Of a stretch of DNA of 64,000 bases, positions 23,172-32,155 are shown piece by piece. The notes under the pieces were generated by a model that had not been told where the DNA came from, ran no database searches, and was given only the letters and a program-made list of their open reading frames with translations. Where the stretch lies: positions 61,854 to 125,853 of the forward strand of contig JAFTIL010000026.1 in NCBI GenBank assembly GCA_017456905.1, in the 5' to 3' direction. The first letter of the stretch is position 1. Each line of letters opens with the position of its first letter. This DNA is from Clostridia bacterium (GTDB lineage: Bacteria; Bacillota; Clostridia; Oscillospirales; CAG-272). The translations under genes were made by a program, and so were the position numbers.

Positions 23172-24089
23172 TTATATAAGATTGGCCAGTCTCTTGGCCG
23201 CGTTCAGCGTTCTTTCGGCGTAAGCCTCTCTCACCCGTATGTCGGAGGGCAGGTGGGAAGTCTTGATCTCCATGTTCAAACATCGCCAGGCCATAGAGCC
23301 GTAGCCCATGGAGCGCAAACCCTCGGCGGCATCATCCCAATCCACCCCGCCGTCAAAGGGATTGAGGTGGGTGTCGGTCTTGCCGTTGTTGTCGTGGATA
23401 TGCACCATGCGGAGGCGGTCACCCACTGTGTTCAGCTCGGCGGATTGACACAGCCCTGTCAGATTGGCGTGGCCGAAATCCCAGCAGATGCCCGTATCTA
23501 ACTTGTCGGCAAGCCAGCGGATATCCTTGGCGCGGCTGCCAAAGACCAACTCCTTGGGCTGATCCGGATAAGGGATACCCGTCATGTTTTCAATGCACAG
23601 GGTCACACCCTTCTGTTCTGCCAGCTCGCGGAGGGGGGCAAGGAAGGCAAGATTTTCTTCCTTCCAACGGTTGTAGTTGCACAGACTGCTGTGACGCACG
23701 ATGGGATGGATCACAGCGGCGGGGATTTTAAGATAAGCTGCGGCCTTGATGCCCTCGGTGAGCCCGCGGATGTACCGCTTCATGGCCATGGCATCGTCGG
23801 GGCAGGGCATATAGAAGGGGAGATGACAGGAGGGGATGGTCAACCCGCGACTCACCGCACGGTTGCCGAGGCTATACAGCACACTGTAAATATCTCCCTC
23901 CACGCACAAGGGGTTGCCGAGATCTGAGAACAAGTCGAAAGACAGATCCAGGCCGTCAAAGCCGCTGTCGGCGATAAAGTCCACCATGGCCGTAGACGAA
24001 AACTTGCGCTGTGTGTTGCAGGCATAGGCATAATAACGGGTGGGGACGATGACAGGAATTTTTTGTCCGTCCATCATAGAAACGCTCAC
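23172..24089 (-). CDS. Sugar-phosphate isomerase/epimerase-like TIM-barrel protein
   Basis: The start is the GTG at 24089, which has AAGGAGG six to seven bases upstream; in-frame ATGs at 24074 and 24071 lack a site. The 305 residues have the AP-endonuclease-2/xylose-isomerase barrel: C-I-E-N-M-T-G (metal Glu), C-W-D-F-G-H-A-N (metal Asp and His) and M-V-H-I-H-D-N-N (metal His pair). Relatives isomerise or epimerise sugars and inositols; the substrate is not evident. It has a perfect consensus promoter (24144-24172) and precedes cysS by 68 nt. Confidence 0.85.
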   Translation of the reverse strand: MSVSMMDGQKIPVIVPTRYYAYACNTQRKFSSTAMVDFIADSGFDGLDLSFDLFSDLGNPLCVEGDIYSVLYSLGNRAVSRGLTIPSCHLPFYMPCPDDAMAMKRYIRGLTEGIKAAAYLKIPAAVIHPIVRHSSLCNYNRWKEENLAFLAPLRELAEQKGVTLCIENMTGIPYPDQPKELVFGSRAKDIRWLADKLDTGICWDFGHANLTGLCQSAELNTVGDRLRMVHIHDNNGKTDTHLNPFDGGVDWDDAAEGLRSMGYGSMAWRCLNMEIKTSHLPSDIRVREAYAERTLNAAKRLANLI

Positions 24090-24143
24090 GATCTCACCTC
24101 CTTTTTGGGGTCGCTTTTCATAGGATAAAGCTATCATCATATC

Positions 24144-24172
24144 ATTATACCACGAAGATGGGGATTTGTCAA
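24144..24172 (-). promoter_or_regulatory. Perfect SigA consensus promoter
   Basis: On the minus strand TTGACA (24172-24167), a 17-nt spacer and TATAAT (24149-24144), about 55 nt before the GTG start at 24089. Confidence 0.88.
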
Positions 24173-24249
24173 ATCTTTTGGGCAATTTTTCGAGGGCGGA
24201 AGCAAAAAAATCCGCCGCCTCCAAGGGGGAGAGGCGGCGGGGGATAGAT

Positions 24250-25566
24250 TTACGGTGCCACGTAATCATGGGTCTTGCCGTCTGGTGTCCAATAAGCCCA
24301 GTCATCCCCGAAGTTGAGCTTCAGGCTTTCGTCACACCATCCGTCGATTTTGACAACGTCGATCCGCCAGTTGTCACGACTCATATTGACATACAGCACG
24401 GGAAGATTGGGGCAATCCGTAAAGGCGTTGGCTTCGACGCGTCTGGTGGTGTAGGGAATTTGTACGCAGATCAGATCGTTACAACCGGCAAACGCGCCTT
24501 CTGCAATGGTAACGACCCGGTCACCGTTGGGAGCGTATGGTGGGATGACGGCCTGCGTTCTGTCGGAGGCATTTTCGTCAAAGCCCGCAATATAGCAGGT
24601 GCCGTTTCCATAGGGCACAAAGAGTAAGCCTTCTCCCGCCACAATGCCGCAGACAGAGCATCGGTTGTTCACCAAATTGTGTCCCGTTGCCAAACGCCGT
24701 CCCTGATCCATAAACACCTTGTCGCAAGCGTAGCAAACCGTTTTCCTTTTGTGCCCATTTTCAAGACAAGTGGGCTTCACAGCTTCGTTCTCGACGTACT
24801 CTGTATGGACGGGCTCGGTGATCATCTCGCAGGCAAATTCTATAGCCTCTTGAATGCTTCCGAAGGAACGGTAAAAATACTTATCAAATGGGCGAAGATA
24901 CTTATTTTCATCAATGGGCAGATAATGTTGCTCGCTTTGCTGTTGAAACTCGGATATGGTGTAATACCACCCGATCTGTGTTCTGCACTTATCGGAGGAA
25001 CAATCCCAATCTACATGAATATGAATGTCGAAATCGTCATTTGTTTCTGATTCGGATGTTTGATGGCCTTGTCCATACTCTGGGTTTTTATCGCACGCAG
25101 GACAGCGCGGCGGGTTGCAAACGTGATGATACTCATATTCGGGGTGGGGAATCACGTAAAATATAACGTCGCAAAACGTCCCTGTGCAAGTAGGAGTCGT
25201 TACGGTGACCTTTTGACGGTGAGCGCCGTCATCGGTGGTCTCCACCTCGGTTTCTACTCTGACTTCTCCGGGCAAAAGCTCGTCGGGGTCGGTTGATAAG
25301 CCGCTCTCCTGTTCGGTTGCCCCCGTCGGCGGTGTCCAAGGCTCCTGCCGTCCTGCCCATACCATAGCCCCTACCACGCTGAGGGATACCACGGCGCAGA
25401 GGATGGCCACGAACCAGCCGCTTTGGAAGAATGCGACGGCGCGGCGGCGGGCGGGACGTTCGTAGATCATCTCCTCGCCTCCTTCGGCAATGTAGGCAGA
25501 GGCGGCAATATAGCGGTCGTCCAGCTTACCCATAAGGGCAAACAGGTCTTTTTTGTTCATTTTCAT
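24250..25566 (-). CDS. Membrane partner of ECF sigma (cassette 2) with Cys motifs and LRR
   Basis: 438 residues. The cytoplasmic head (1-48) has D-L-F-A-L-M-G-K-L-D-D-R-Y-I, the motif shared by the four partners. The transmembrane segment is about 50-71 and ends M-V-W-A-G. Outside are a Thr/Glu-rich stretch, a His/Cys-rich part, a module with paired Cys (C-Y-A-C and C-S-V-C-G, about 270-310) typical of clostridial surface proteins, and a C-terminal BspA-like LRR (about 340-438, A-E-G-A-F-A-G-C-N-D-L). The start overlaps the sigma stop by ATGA; a second ATG at 25560 is possible. It probably controls the upstream sigma factor in response to something the LRR binds. No known anti-sigma domain is visible. 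Confidence 0.75.
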   Translation of the reverse strand: MKMNKKDLFALMGKLDDRYIAASAYIAEGGEEMIYERPARRRAVAFFQSGWFVAILCAVVSLSVVGAMVWAGRQEPWTPPTGATEQESGLSTDPDELLPGEVRVETEVETTDDGAHRQKVTVTTPTCTGTFCDVIFYVIPHPEYEYHHVCNPPRCPACDKNPEYGQGHQTSESETNDDFDIHIHVDWDCSSDKCRTQIGWYYTISEFQQQSEQHYLPIDENKYLRPFDKYFYRSFGSIQEAIEFACEMITEPVHTEYVENEAVKPTCLENGHKRKTVCYACDKVFMDQGRRLATGHNLVNNRCSVCGIVAGEGLLFVPYGNGTCYIAGFDENASDRTQAVIPPYAPNGDRVVTIAEGAFAGCNDLICVQIPYTTRRVEANAFTDCPNLPVLYVNMSRDNWRIDVVKIDGWCDESLKLNFGDDWAYWTPDGKTHDYVAP

Positions 25567-26093
25567 ATACTGAAGCCCTCCTTTTCAAGATATATGCGAA
25601 GTCGTTCTCGGATCCTCCGCAGGCGCAGGGAGACGGCGTTGGGGGTCAGCCCCAGCTTGAAGGCCATGTGGCTCACCGAGCAAGCAAAGAAGTAGCGTCC
25701 CACGAAAATATCTCTTTCCAGAGGCTCCAAGGTTCCCACAAAGGCATTGATATGGGTCATCAACTCGTCGGCTTGGTCTTCTTCGGCGGCGATGGTGTCG
25801 GCCAGCTCCTCCATGGAGATCTCGGCCACGCGGGACAGCCGCATACGCTTGCGGTTGAGGGCGAGGTTTCTGGTGATGCGTGCCACGAAGGCTGACAGCT
25901 TTTGAGGCTTTTGGGGCGGGATGCTGTTCCAGGTCTTCAGCCAGGTGTCGTTGAGGCACTCCTCGGCGTCAGGGGTGCTGGCCAAAATATTCATGGCGAT
26001 GCTGTGGCAGAGACCGCCGTATTTTCGTTCGGTTTCGGTGATGGCCTGCTCGTCGCGGGCGAAATACAAAATGATGATCTGTTCGTCGTTCAT
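25563..26093 (-). CDS. ECF-family RNA polymerase sigma factor (cassette 2)
   Basis: 176 residues with region 2 (A-E-E-C-L-N-D-T-W-L-K-T-W, then I-T-R-N-L-A-L-N-R) and region 4 (F-K-L-G-L-T-P-N-A-V-S-L-R-L-R-R). It shares the N-terminus E-Q-I-I-I-L-Y-F-A-R-D-E-Q-A-I with three paralogs. AAGGAGG precedes the ATG. The 3' end overlaps the membrane partner by four bases. A terminator from the convergent-side FAD gene region (26166-26200) separates it from upstream transcription, and an ECF-like promoter candidate lies at 26123-26145. Confidence 0.92.
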   Translation of the reverse strand: MNDEQIIILYFARDEQAITETERKYGGLCHSIAMNILASTPDAEECLNDTWLKTWNSIPPQKPQKLSAFVARITRNLALNRKRMRLSRVAEISMEELADTIAAEEDQADELMTHINAFVGTLEPLERDIFVGRYFFACSVSHMAFKLGLTPNAVSLRLRRIRERLRIYLEKEGFSI

Positions 26094-26122
26094 GGTGGCC
26101 TCCTTTCTTCACCTATTAAGAC

Positions 26123-26145
26123 ACGCGAAAAAGATAAATCTTTCT
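26123..26145 (-). promoter_or_regulatory. Candidate ECF-type promoter of cassette 2
   Basis: On the minus strand AGAAA (26145-26141), a 15-nt spacer and CGT (26125-26123), followed by a CTTAATA stretch. The segment GAAAGATT..TCT..TTTT..GCGT..CTTA closely matches the one upstream of cassette 4 (61059-61084). The spacer is shorter than in the others. Confidence 0.35.
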
Positions 26146-26165
26146 CTCGATTTCAAAATTTTAAA

Positions 26166-26200
26166 AAAATCCTTACGAAAAAGACTTTCGTAAGGATTTT
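26166..26200 (-). terminator. Terminator after the FAD oxidoreductase gene
   Basis: AAAATCCTTACGAAA (26166-26180) pairs perfectly with TTTCGTAAGGATTTT (26186-26200), 10 nt past the stop, and a T7 run follows on the minus strand. Confidence 0.92.
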
Positions 26201-26209
26201 CAATGAAAT

Positions 26210-27577
26210 TTATGCGCCCGCAATCTCCCGAGCTACGTATACGCCGCTGGCGGATGCGTGGGACAGGGAATGGGTGATGCCGCTACCGTCGCCGATGACG
26301 TACAGACCCTTGTGGGTGGTCTCCAGGTGTTCGTCCACAGCTACTTCCATGTTGTAGAACTTCACCTCCACGCCATAGAGCAGGGTGTCGTCGTTGGCGG
26401 TGCCGGGGGCGATCTTATCCAGGGCGTAGATCATCTCGATGATGCCGTCCAGAATGCGCTTGGGCAGAACCAGACTCAGGTCGCCGGGGGTGGCGTTCAG
26501 GGTGGGGGTGATGAAGGCCTCGTCGATACGGGACTGGGTGGATCTCTGGCCACGGATCAGGTCGCCGAATCTCTGCATGATGACGCCGCCGCCCAGCATA
26601 TTGCTGAGACGGGCAATGGACTCGCCGTAGCCGTTGGAATCCTTGAAGGGCTCAGAGAAGTGTTTGGCCACCAACAGGGCGAAGTTGGTGTTTTCGGTCT
26701 GCTTTTCGGGATCCTCATAGCTGTGACCGTTGACGGTGATGATACCATTGGTGTTCTCGTTGACCACAGCGCCTCGGGGATTCATACAGAAGGTACGGAC
26801 GCGGTCCTCGTACTTGGGGGTGCGGTAGACGATCTTGCTCTCATACAACTCGTCGGTGATGTGAGCAAACACCTCGGCGGGAAGCTCAACGCGCACGCCA
26901 ATGTCCACGCGGTTGGACTTGGAGGGGATGCCCATGTCGCGGCACACCGTCTCCATCCATTTACTGCCGCTGCGGCCCACCGAAATGATACACTTATCAC
27001 AGCTATACTCGCCGTCCTTGCAGACGATCTTGTATCCACCATCCACGACAGAGACAGATTCTACGGGGGTGTCGAAATAAAAGGTCACCTTATCCTTCAG
27101 CTCGTTGTAGAGGTTTTCCAATACCACATAGTTGATGTCGGTGCCCAGATGGCGGACCGAAGCGTCCAACAGGTGCAGATCGTTCTGTACGCAGAGGGTC
27201 TTGAACTTGGTGCCTGTGGTTGTGTAGAGCTTTGTGCCCTCGCCGCCGTAGGCCATGTTGATGTCATCCACGTACTTCATGAGATCAAGGGCCTGCTTTT
27301 TGCCGATGTACTCGTACAGCGTGCCGCCGAAATCGTTGGTGATGTTATATTTGCCGTCGGAAAAAGCGCCTGCGCCGCCGAAGCCACTCATGATGGAACA
27401 GCTTTTACAGCCGATGCAGGACTTGATCTTGACACCGTCAATGGGGCATTTGCGGTTATGTAGGGCGTGGCCTGCTTCAAACACAGCGACCTTCAGAGAA
27501 GGATCCAGCTTGGAAAGCTCGTATGCAGAAAAAATACCGCCGGGGCCTGCGCCGATGATGATAACGTCGTATTTCAT
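26210..27577 (-). CDS. NAD(P)/FAD-dependent oxidoreductase, unassigned substrate
   Basis: 455 residues. A Rossmann FAD motif I-I-I-G-A-G-P-G-G-I-F-S-A-Y-E opens the protein (about 6-20). A four-Cys cluster, C-P-I-D-G-V and C-I-G-C-K-S-C, follows near residues 44-62 and might hold a redox or metal centre. Near the end G-L-Y-V-I-G-D-G-S-G-I-T is the second FAD contact. This pattern fits a family of uncharacterised clostridial FAD dehydrogenases. The protein is soluble. AAAGGAG precedes the ATG; promoter and terminator make it monocistronic. Confidence 0.85.
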   Translation of the reverse strand: MKYDVIIIGAGPGGIFSAYELSKLDPSLKVAVFEAGHALHNRKCPIDGVKIKSCIGCKSCSIMSGFGGAGAFSDGKYNITNDFGGTLYEYIGKKQALDLMKYVDDINMAYGGEGTKLYTTTGTKFKTLCVQNDLHLLDASVRHLGTDINYVVLENLYNELKDKVTFYFDTPVESVSVVDGGYKIVCKDGEYSCDKCIISVGRSGSKWMETVCRDMGIPSKSNRVDIGVRVELPAEVFAHITDELYESKIVYRTPKYEDRVRTFCMNPRGAVVNENTNGIITVNGHSYEDPEKQTENTNFALLVAKHFSEPFKDSNGYGESIARLSNMLGGGVIMQRFGDLIRGQRSTQSRIDEAFITPTLNATPGDLSLVLPKRILDGIIEMIYALDKIAPGTANDDTLLYGVEVKFYNMEVAVDEHLETTHKGLYVIGDGSGITHSLSHASASGVYVAREIAGA

Positions 27578-27608
27578 AGGGGTACTCCTTTGGAATAGGT
27601 TTACAGTT

Positions 27609-27637
27609 ATTATAACACACTTTCAGAGAAATTGCAA
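27609..27637 (-). promoter_or_regulatory. SigA-type promoter of the FAD oxidoreductase gene
   Basis: On the minus strand TTGCAA (27637-27632), a 17-nt spacer and TATAAT (27614-27609), 32 nt before the ATG. Confidence 0.8.
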
Positions 27638-27667
27638 TAGGAAACGAAAAAGCTGAACGCCCGCTAA

Positions 27668-27696
27668 AAAGCCAACGAGGGTTCCCCGTTGGCTTT
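27668..27696 (-). terminator. Terminator after ftsH
   Basis: AAAGCCAACG/CGTTGGCTTT arms lie a few bases after the ftsH stop and are followed by TTTTTAG on the minus strand. Confidence 0.85.
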
Positions 27697-27700
27697 GGGC

Positions 27701-29968
27701 TTATTTCTTGTCTTCCTTGTCGTCATCGTGATAATCGAAGGGGTTTTTGCCTTGATTGTTTTCGAGACTGTAGTCGAAGGGGTTATCAAGCTTGTCGTTT
27801 GCGGGAGCTTCCTCTTCGTCCTCATCCTCGTCGAGGACGACATTGTCAAGCTCGGTGTCATTGAGGGCCTTCTCTACGGCGCGTCTGGCGGCCTCGGCTT
27901 GGGCTCTCTTTTCGTTAGCCTCGCGGCTGGCCTTTTCCTTTTCCTCAACCATGGCAGCAAGCTGCTCGTTGAGTGCGGCGTTGGCGGCGGTCACCTCGGG
28001 ATCAAGGATGTTCTCCTTGCCGCAGGGCAGATCGCTTTCCATCACAGCCTTGAACAGGTCGCCGTCCATATCCTCGTGGGCCAGCAGATATTCGGTCACA
28101 AAATGGAGCTTGCCAATGTTGGCAAGGAGCAAGGACTTGGCGCGGTCATAGGCCTCGGAGATGAGTGCGTGGATCTCCTCGTCGATGAGGGCGGCGGTAG
28201 CGTCAGAATAATCCGAGCCCGAAGAGAAGTCGCGGCCGAGGAACACCTGGCTTTGATCCGTACCAAAGGCGCGAAGACCCAGTTTTTCGGACATGCCGAG
28301 ACGGGTGACCATATATTTGGCAATATCGGTTACGTGCTGGATATCCGAGGAAGCGCCGCTGGTCACGTCGCCAAAGATGATCTCTTCTGCGGCACGGCCG
28401 CCGAGACCCATGGCAAGATTGCCCTTATACTTGGACTTGCGATCGTAATAGTTGTCGGCTTCGGGACGGAAACTGGTATAACCGCCTGCGCCCTTACCCG
28501 TAGGCACGATGGTGATGAGGTGGACGGGATCCTGATCCGAGAGATAGCCAACGATGGCGTGGCCTGCCTCGTGATAAGCGGTGAGCTTCTTGTCCTCGTC
28601 GCTCATGACCCAGGTCTTCTTCTTGGGGCCCATGATGATCTTGTTGTAAGCGGCCTCGATCTCTTCCATGCCGATGAGACTCTTGCCCCGACGGGCGGAG
28701 AGCAGGGCGGCCTCGTTCAGAAGGTTGGCCAGATCGGCACCCGTAAAGCCTACGGTGACTTTGGCCACGCGAGCCAGGTCAACACCGGGCTCCAGGGGCT
28801 TGTTGCGGGCGTGGACCTTCAGAATATCTTCGCGGCCCTTGATGTTGGGACGGTTGACGGTGATCTGTCGGTCGAAACGGCCGGGACGGAGCAGGGCAGG
28901 GTCAAGAACGTCGGCACGGTTGGTGGCGGCGATGACCACGATGCCCTCGTGAGAGCCGAAGCCGTCCATTTCCACCAACAGTTGGTTCAGGGTCTGCTCA
29001 CGCTCGTCGTGACCGCCGCCGAGACCCGTACCTCTCTGGCGGCCTACGGCATCGATCTCGTCGATGAAGATGATGGCGGAGCCGGCCTTGCGGGCGGTAT
29101 CAAACAGGTCGCGGACACGGGATGCACCCACACCCACATACATTTCCACAAAGTCAGAGCCCGAGATGGAGAAGAAGGGAACCCCTGCCTCGCCTGCGAC
29201 GGCCTTGGCCAGGAGGGTCTTACCCGTACCGGGAGGGCCCATGAGCAGAACGCCGTGAGGAATTCTTGCGCCCAGACGGGCGAACTTAGCGGGAGCCTTG
29301 AGGTAGTCAACGATCTCCACAAGCTCTTCCTTCTCTTCGTCGGCGCCTGCCACGTCACGGAATGTGACTTTGTTCTTATCATCGGTGGGCATCTTGACAT
29401 GGGACTTGCCGAAGCCCATGGTCTTGCTGCCGGGACCTGCCCCTTTCATCATCTGCTTGATGGCGAAGGAGTAGAGCAGGATAAAGGCAATGATGATGAG
29501 CGCCCAGGGAATGAGCGAGACCCACCAGGGCATGACGTTGGCGGGGGTGTTTTCGTAGGAGGACAAAATGCCCACGCCTACCCCAGCCTCCTCCTGTTGG
29601 AGGGTAATACGTATAAGCTCTTCGCGAGTGGCGTCAATATCCGCCAGCTTGTAGGTCTGCTCGGCACCCAGCTTATATTCTACGTCCTCGGGGTATTTTC
29701 CCGTTTCGGGATCGGGTGTAACAACGTTCCCTTCTTTGTTCAGAAGATGACCCGCCGCATCCTTTTCGAAAAGCTGGATGGTGAGGGTATTCTTGTTATA
29801 GTTGATCTTGTAGGTGGCAACGTCTCCATTGTAGAAGTGATCAAGGATGTCGCCGTAGGTAAGGGGCTTCGTGGTGTCGGATGTTCCTTGATAAATCAAA
29901 AGAATGACACCTAAGATGACCACAAAGGCCAGCACGTAGCCGAGGATTACCTTCAGATTACTCTTCAT
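27701..29968 (-). CDS. ftsH: ATP-dependent membrane zinc protease FtsH
   Basis: Start at 29968 (M-K-S-N-L-K-V, GAGGAG eight bases upstream); an in-frame ATG at 30028 lacks a site. The 755 residues show the N-terminal helix (about 6-26), an extracytoplasmic domain, the second helix (about 148-168), the AAA+ module with Walker A G-P-P-G-T-G-K-T (244-251) and Walker B I-I-F-I-D-E-I-D, the second-region-of-homology R-P-G-R-F-D-R, and the zinc protease motif H-E-A-G-H. The C-terminal tail is long, acidic and Asn/Asp-rich. It degrades misfolded membrane and regulatory proteins. tilS-hpt-ftsH order is conserved in Bacillota. Confidence 0.96.
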   Translation of the reverse strand: MKSNLKVILGYVLAFVVILGVILLIYQGTSDTTKPLTYGDILDHFYNGDVATYKINYNKNTLTIQLFEKDAAGHLLNKEGNVVTPDPETGKYPEDVEYKLGAEQTYKLADIDATREELIRITLQQEEAGVGVGILSSYENTPANVMPWWVSLIPWALIIIAFILLYSFAIKQMMKGAGPGSKTMGFGKSHVKMPTDDKNKVTFRDVAGADEEKEELVEIVDYLKAPAKFARLGARIPHGVLLMGPPGTGKTLLAKAVAGEAGVPFFSISGSDFVEMYVGVGASRVRDLFDTARKAGSAIIFIDEIDAVGRQRGTGLGGGHDEREQTLNQLLVEMDGFGSHEGIVVIAATNRADVLDPALLRPGRFDRQITVNRPNIKGREDILKVHARNKPLEPGVDLARVAKVTVGFTGADLANLLNEAALLSARRGKSLIGMEEIEAAYNKIIMGPKKKTWVMSDEDKKLTAYHEAGHAIVGYLSDQDPVHLITIVPTGKGAGGYTSFRPEADNYYDRKSKYKGNLAMGLGGRAAEEIIFGDVTSGASSDIQHVTDIAKYMVTRLGMSEKLGLRAFGTDQSQVFLGRDFSSGSDYSDATAALIDEEIHALISEAYDRAKSLLLANIGKLHFVTEYLLAHEDMDGDLFKAVMESDLPCGKENILDPEVTAANAALNEQLAAMVEEKEKASREANEKRAQAEAARRAVEKALNDTELDNVVLDEDEDEEEAPANDKLDNPFDYSLENNQGKNPFDYHDDDKEDKK

Positions 29969-30113
29969 TACGTTTTCTCCTCTTGTTTGAGATGGTCTGT
30001 CATATAGGGGGAGCCGAGACTGCCCCAAATTAGGAAACAGTATAGCACATATCTATGAAAATTATATGAAGTTCGAGAGACTTTCAAGTGAATTTTCAAG
30101 ACAAAATTAAAAA

Positions 30114-30686
30114 TTAACTGTAGATCTCGGGCTTCAGAACGCCTACGAAGGGCAGATTACGGTACTTCTCGTCGTAGTCCAGACCGTAGCCGATGACGAA
30201 TTCGTCGGGGATGGTAGCGCCACAGAAATCGGGCACGAAGTCCACCTCGCGGCGGGAGGGCTTGTCGAGAAGGGTACAAGTGCGGACGCTGTGAGCGTTG
30301 CGGTTCTTGAGAAGCTGGGTCAGACGGAACAAAGTGCGACCCGAGTCTACGATATCCTCCACTACCAGAAGGTCGATGTCCTGAAGGTCGTCCCGCTTGA
30401 GATCCAGGGAGATCTTGATCTCACCCGAGGTTTTGGTACCTGCGCCATAGGAGGAGACCTTCATAAACTCCAACTCAAGGGGAAGAGCCAGCCGCTTCAT
30501 GAGGTCGGCGGCAAAGGGCATAGAGCCCTTCAGGATGACTACCATGACCAAACGACGGTCGCTGTCCTTATAGGTCTCTTCTATGGCGCGAGCCAGTCGG
30601 GTGGTGATCCTGTCGATCTCCTCTGCGGAGAGGAGGATCTGCTTACAATCTCTTTCATCATAGAATGCGCAAGCTTTCTTATTCAT
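30114..30686 (-). CDS. hpt: Hypoxanthine phosphoribosyltransferase
   Basis: 190 residues, standard length. The PRPP-binding loop V-V-E-D-I-V-D-S-G-R-T-L and the N-terminal I-L-K-G-S-M-P-F-A-A-D-L loop are both intact. It salvages hypoxanthine and guanine to IMP and GMP. Its start overlaps the end of tilS by eight bases, and its AAGGAAG site lies within tilS, so translation is coupled. ftsH follows after an 145-nt gap. Confidence 0.95.
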   Translation of the reverse strand: MNKKACAFYDERDCKQILLSAEEIDRITTRLARAIEETYKDSDRRLVMVVILKGSMPFAADLMKRLALPLELEFMKVSSYGAGTKTSGEIKISLDLKRDDLQDIDLLVVEDIVDSGRTLFRLTQLLKNRNAHSVRTCTLLDKPSRREVDFVPDFCGATIPDEFVIGYGLDYDEKYRNLPFVGVLKPEIYS

Positions 30687-32100
30687 ATGTATCTTCCTTT
30701 CGGGAAATTTTCGTTTTTATGATGCTGACGCAAAGAGTTTGACCTTCAGAGGGCGGCGGAAAACCGTCGGCAAAGGCTACGGTAGGATACCACAGCGGGG
30801 TCATTCCGTCGCCGTGGCAGACGAGGGGTAAGCGGTCGCGGAGATAAGGGGAAACGCCTTTATCGCACAAGAGCTTTTTTAATTTCTTGTGCATTCCGTG
30901 ATTTTGAATCACGTCTCCTGCCTTTCGGGGGCGTGCCCACAGCGGCAGAGGAAGCTTGTCAGCAGGGAATGCGGCGGTTGCAAGCAAGGTCTCTCCGTCG
31001 GACAGGGGCGGAGGTTTCTGCCCGTTTGTGATGCGGATGATCCATTGACCGCCGTCCCAGGGTGTGTCTCCCTCGTATAGGGGAACGGGCACAAGCGGTG
31101 CGGGGTCATCTGACACGGGGCGGATATACAGCCTGCCGTCGCGTATCCTTGCCTCTGTGTTCCGAGGCAGGGAAAGAGAGGATTCGGGGAGCCCCTTTTG
31201 TACCAACTCCTGCAGGGCCTCCAGATGGACGGCGGACAGGGTACCGCTTCCGTCGCGGAGATCCCTATGAGCGGTAACGCGGTCGTAGAGTATGGACATC
31301 ATACGCTTGGCGATGGCGGGATGTTGGCTTTGCAGGGTACTGAGAGGCAAGCCCTCGTCGGGCCGTGTGAGCACGTTCACCTGTGCCTCGGCCAGCCTTG
31401 TCAGGCAGTCGTCATCCTCACGGGCGGCGCGGGACAGCCGTCCTGCGGCTTGCTGGGGGATGCCTTTGTCCGACAATGACTCCAAAAGCGGTGTGATCTC
31501 CTTGCGGATGCGGTTTCTCGCGGCAAAATCATCCTCGTTGGTGCTGTCGGTAACGTAGCTGATGCCCAGCGTCCGACAGGCCTCCAGAATTTCGGCGCGT
31601 GTCAAAGACAGCAGTGGGCGCACGGCTATGCCGTATGCCAGGGGACGCGTTTCGGGAATACCGCCCATGCCTTTGGTGCCGCTGCCCCGCAAAAAGCGGA
31701 ACAAGAGGGTTTCCAGTTGGTCGTCGGCATGATGGGCGGTAAGAAGCAGGGGGATCTCCCGCGCCTCCATGACTTCACGGAAGAAGGCGTAGCGCTGCTC
31801 TCTTGCTTCTGTCTCCAGACTTTTGCCCGAGGCAAGGGCCAGCGCCGGGATATCCACGCGTTTTTCAAAGAGAGGGATGCCCAAGACTTGAGCCGTGCGG
31901 CGGCAGAAATCCAGATCTCTGTCAGCCTCTTCTCCTCGGATGCCGTGGTGCAGATGCGCCGCGAACACGGGGACTTGGTGGGTTTCGCCATAGGCCTTGG
32001 CGAGAGACAACAAAAGGCTTGAATCCGCGCCGCCTGAATACGCCACCAGAAGGGGGGCGTTTTGGGGAATGTCGGGCGGAAATTGTAGCTTGAGGAGCAT
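30679..32100 (-). CDS. tilS: tRNA(Ile)-lysidine synthase TilS
   Basis: 473 residues. The PP-loop ATP-pyrophosphatase motif S-G-G-A-D-S is at 22-27, and H-L-H-H-G-I-R-G follows as in TilS. TilS converts the wobble C34 of tRNA-Ile (CAU) to lysidine and is essential. The C-terminal TilS domain is present (about 380-450, R-P-R-K-A-G-D and K-K-L-K-K-L-L-C-D). AAAGGAG precedes the ATG. It starts 55 nt after dnaB on the same strand. Confidence 0.95.
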   Translation of the reverse strand: MLLKLQFPPDIPQNAPLLVAYSGGADSSLLLSLAKAYGETHQVPVFAAHLHHGIRGEEADRDLDFCRRTAQVLGIPLFEKRVDIPALALASGKSLETEAREQRYAFFREVMEAREIPLLLTAHHADDQLETLLFRFLRGSGTKGMGGIPETRPLAYGIAVRPLLSLTRAEILEACRTLGISYVTDSTNEDDFAARNRIRKEITPLLESLSDKGIPQQAAGRLSRAAREDDDCLTRLAEAQVNVLTRPDEGLPLSTLQSQHPAIAKRMMSILYDRVTAHRDLRDGSGTLSAVHLEALQELVQKGLPESSLSLPRNTEARIRDGRLYIRPVSDDPAPLVPVPLYEGDTPWDGGQWIIRITNGQKPPPLSDGETLLATAAFPADKLPLPLWARPRKAGDVIQNHGMHKKLKKLLCDKGVSPYLRDRLPLVCHGDGMTPLWYPTVAFADGFPPPSEGQTLCVSIIKTKISRKEDTYE

Positions 32101-32155
32101 GGGTCCGCTCCTTTCAATAAATTAGATGGGGAAGGATTTGGATAAGCAGAGCGCT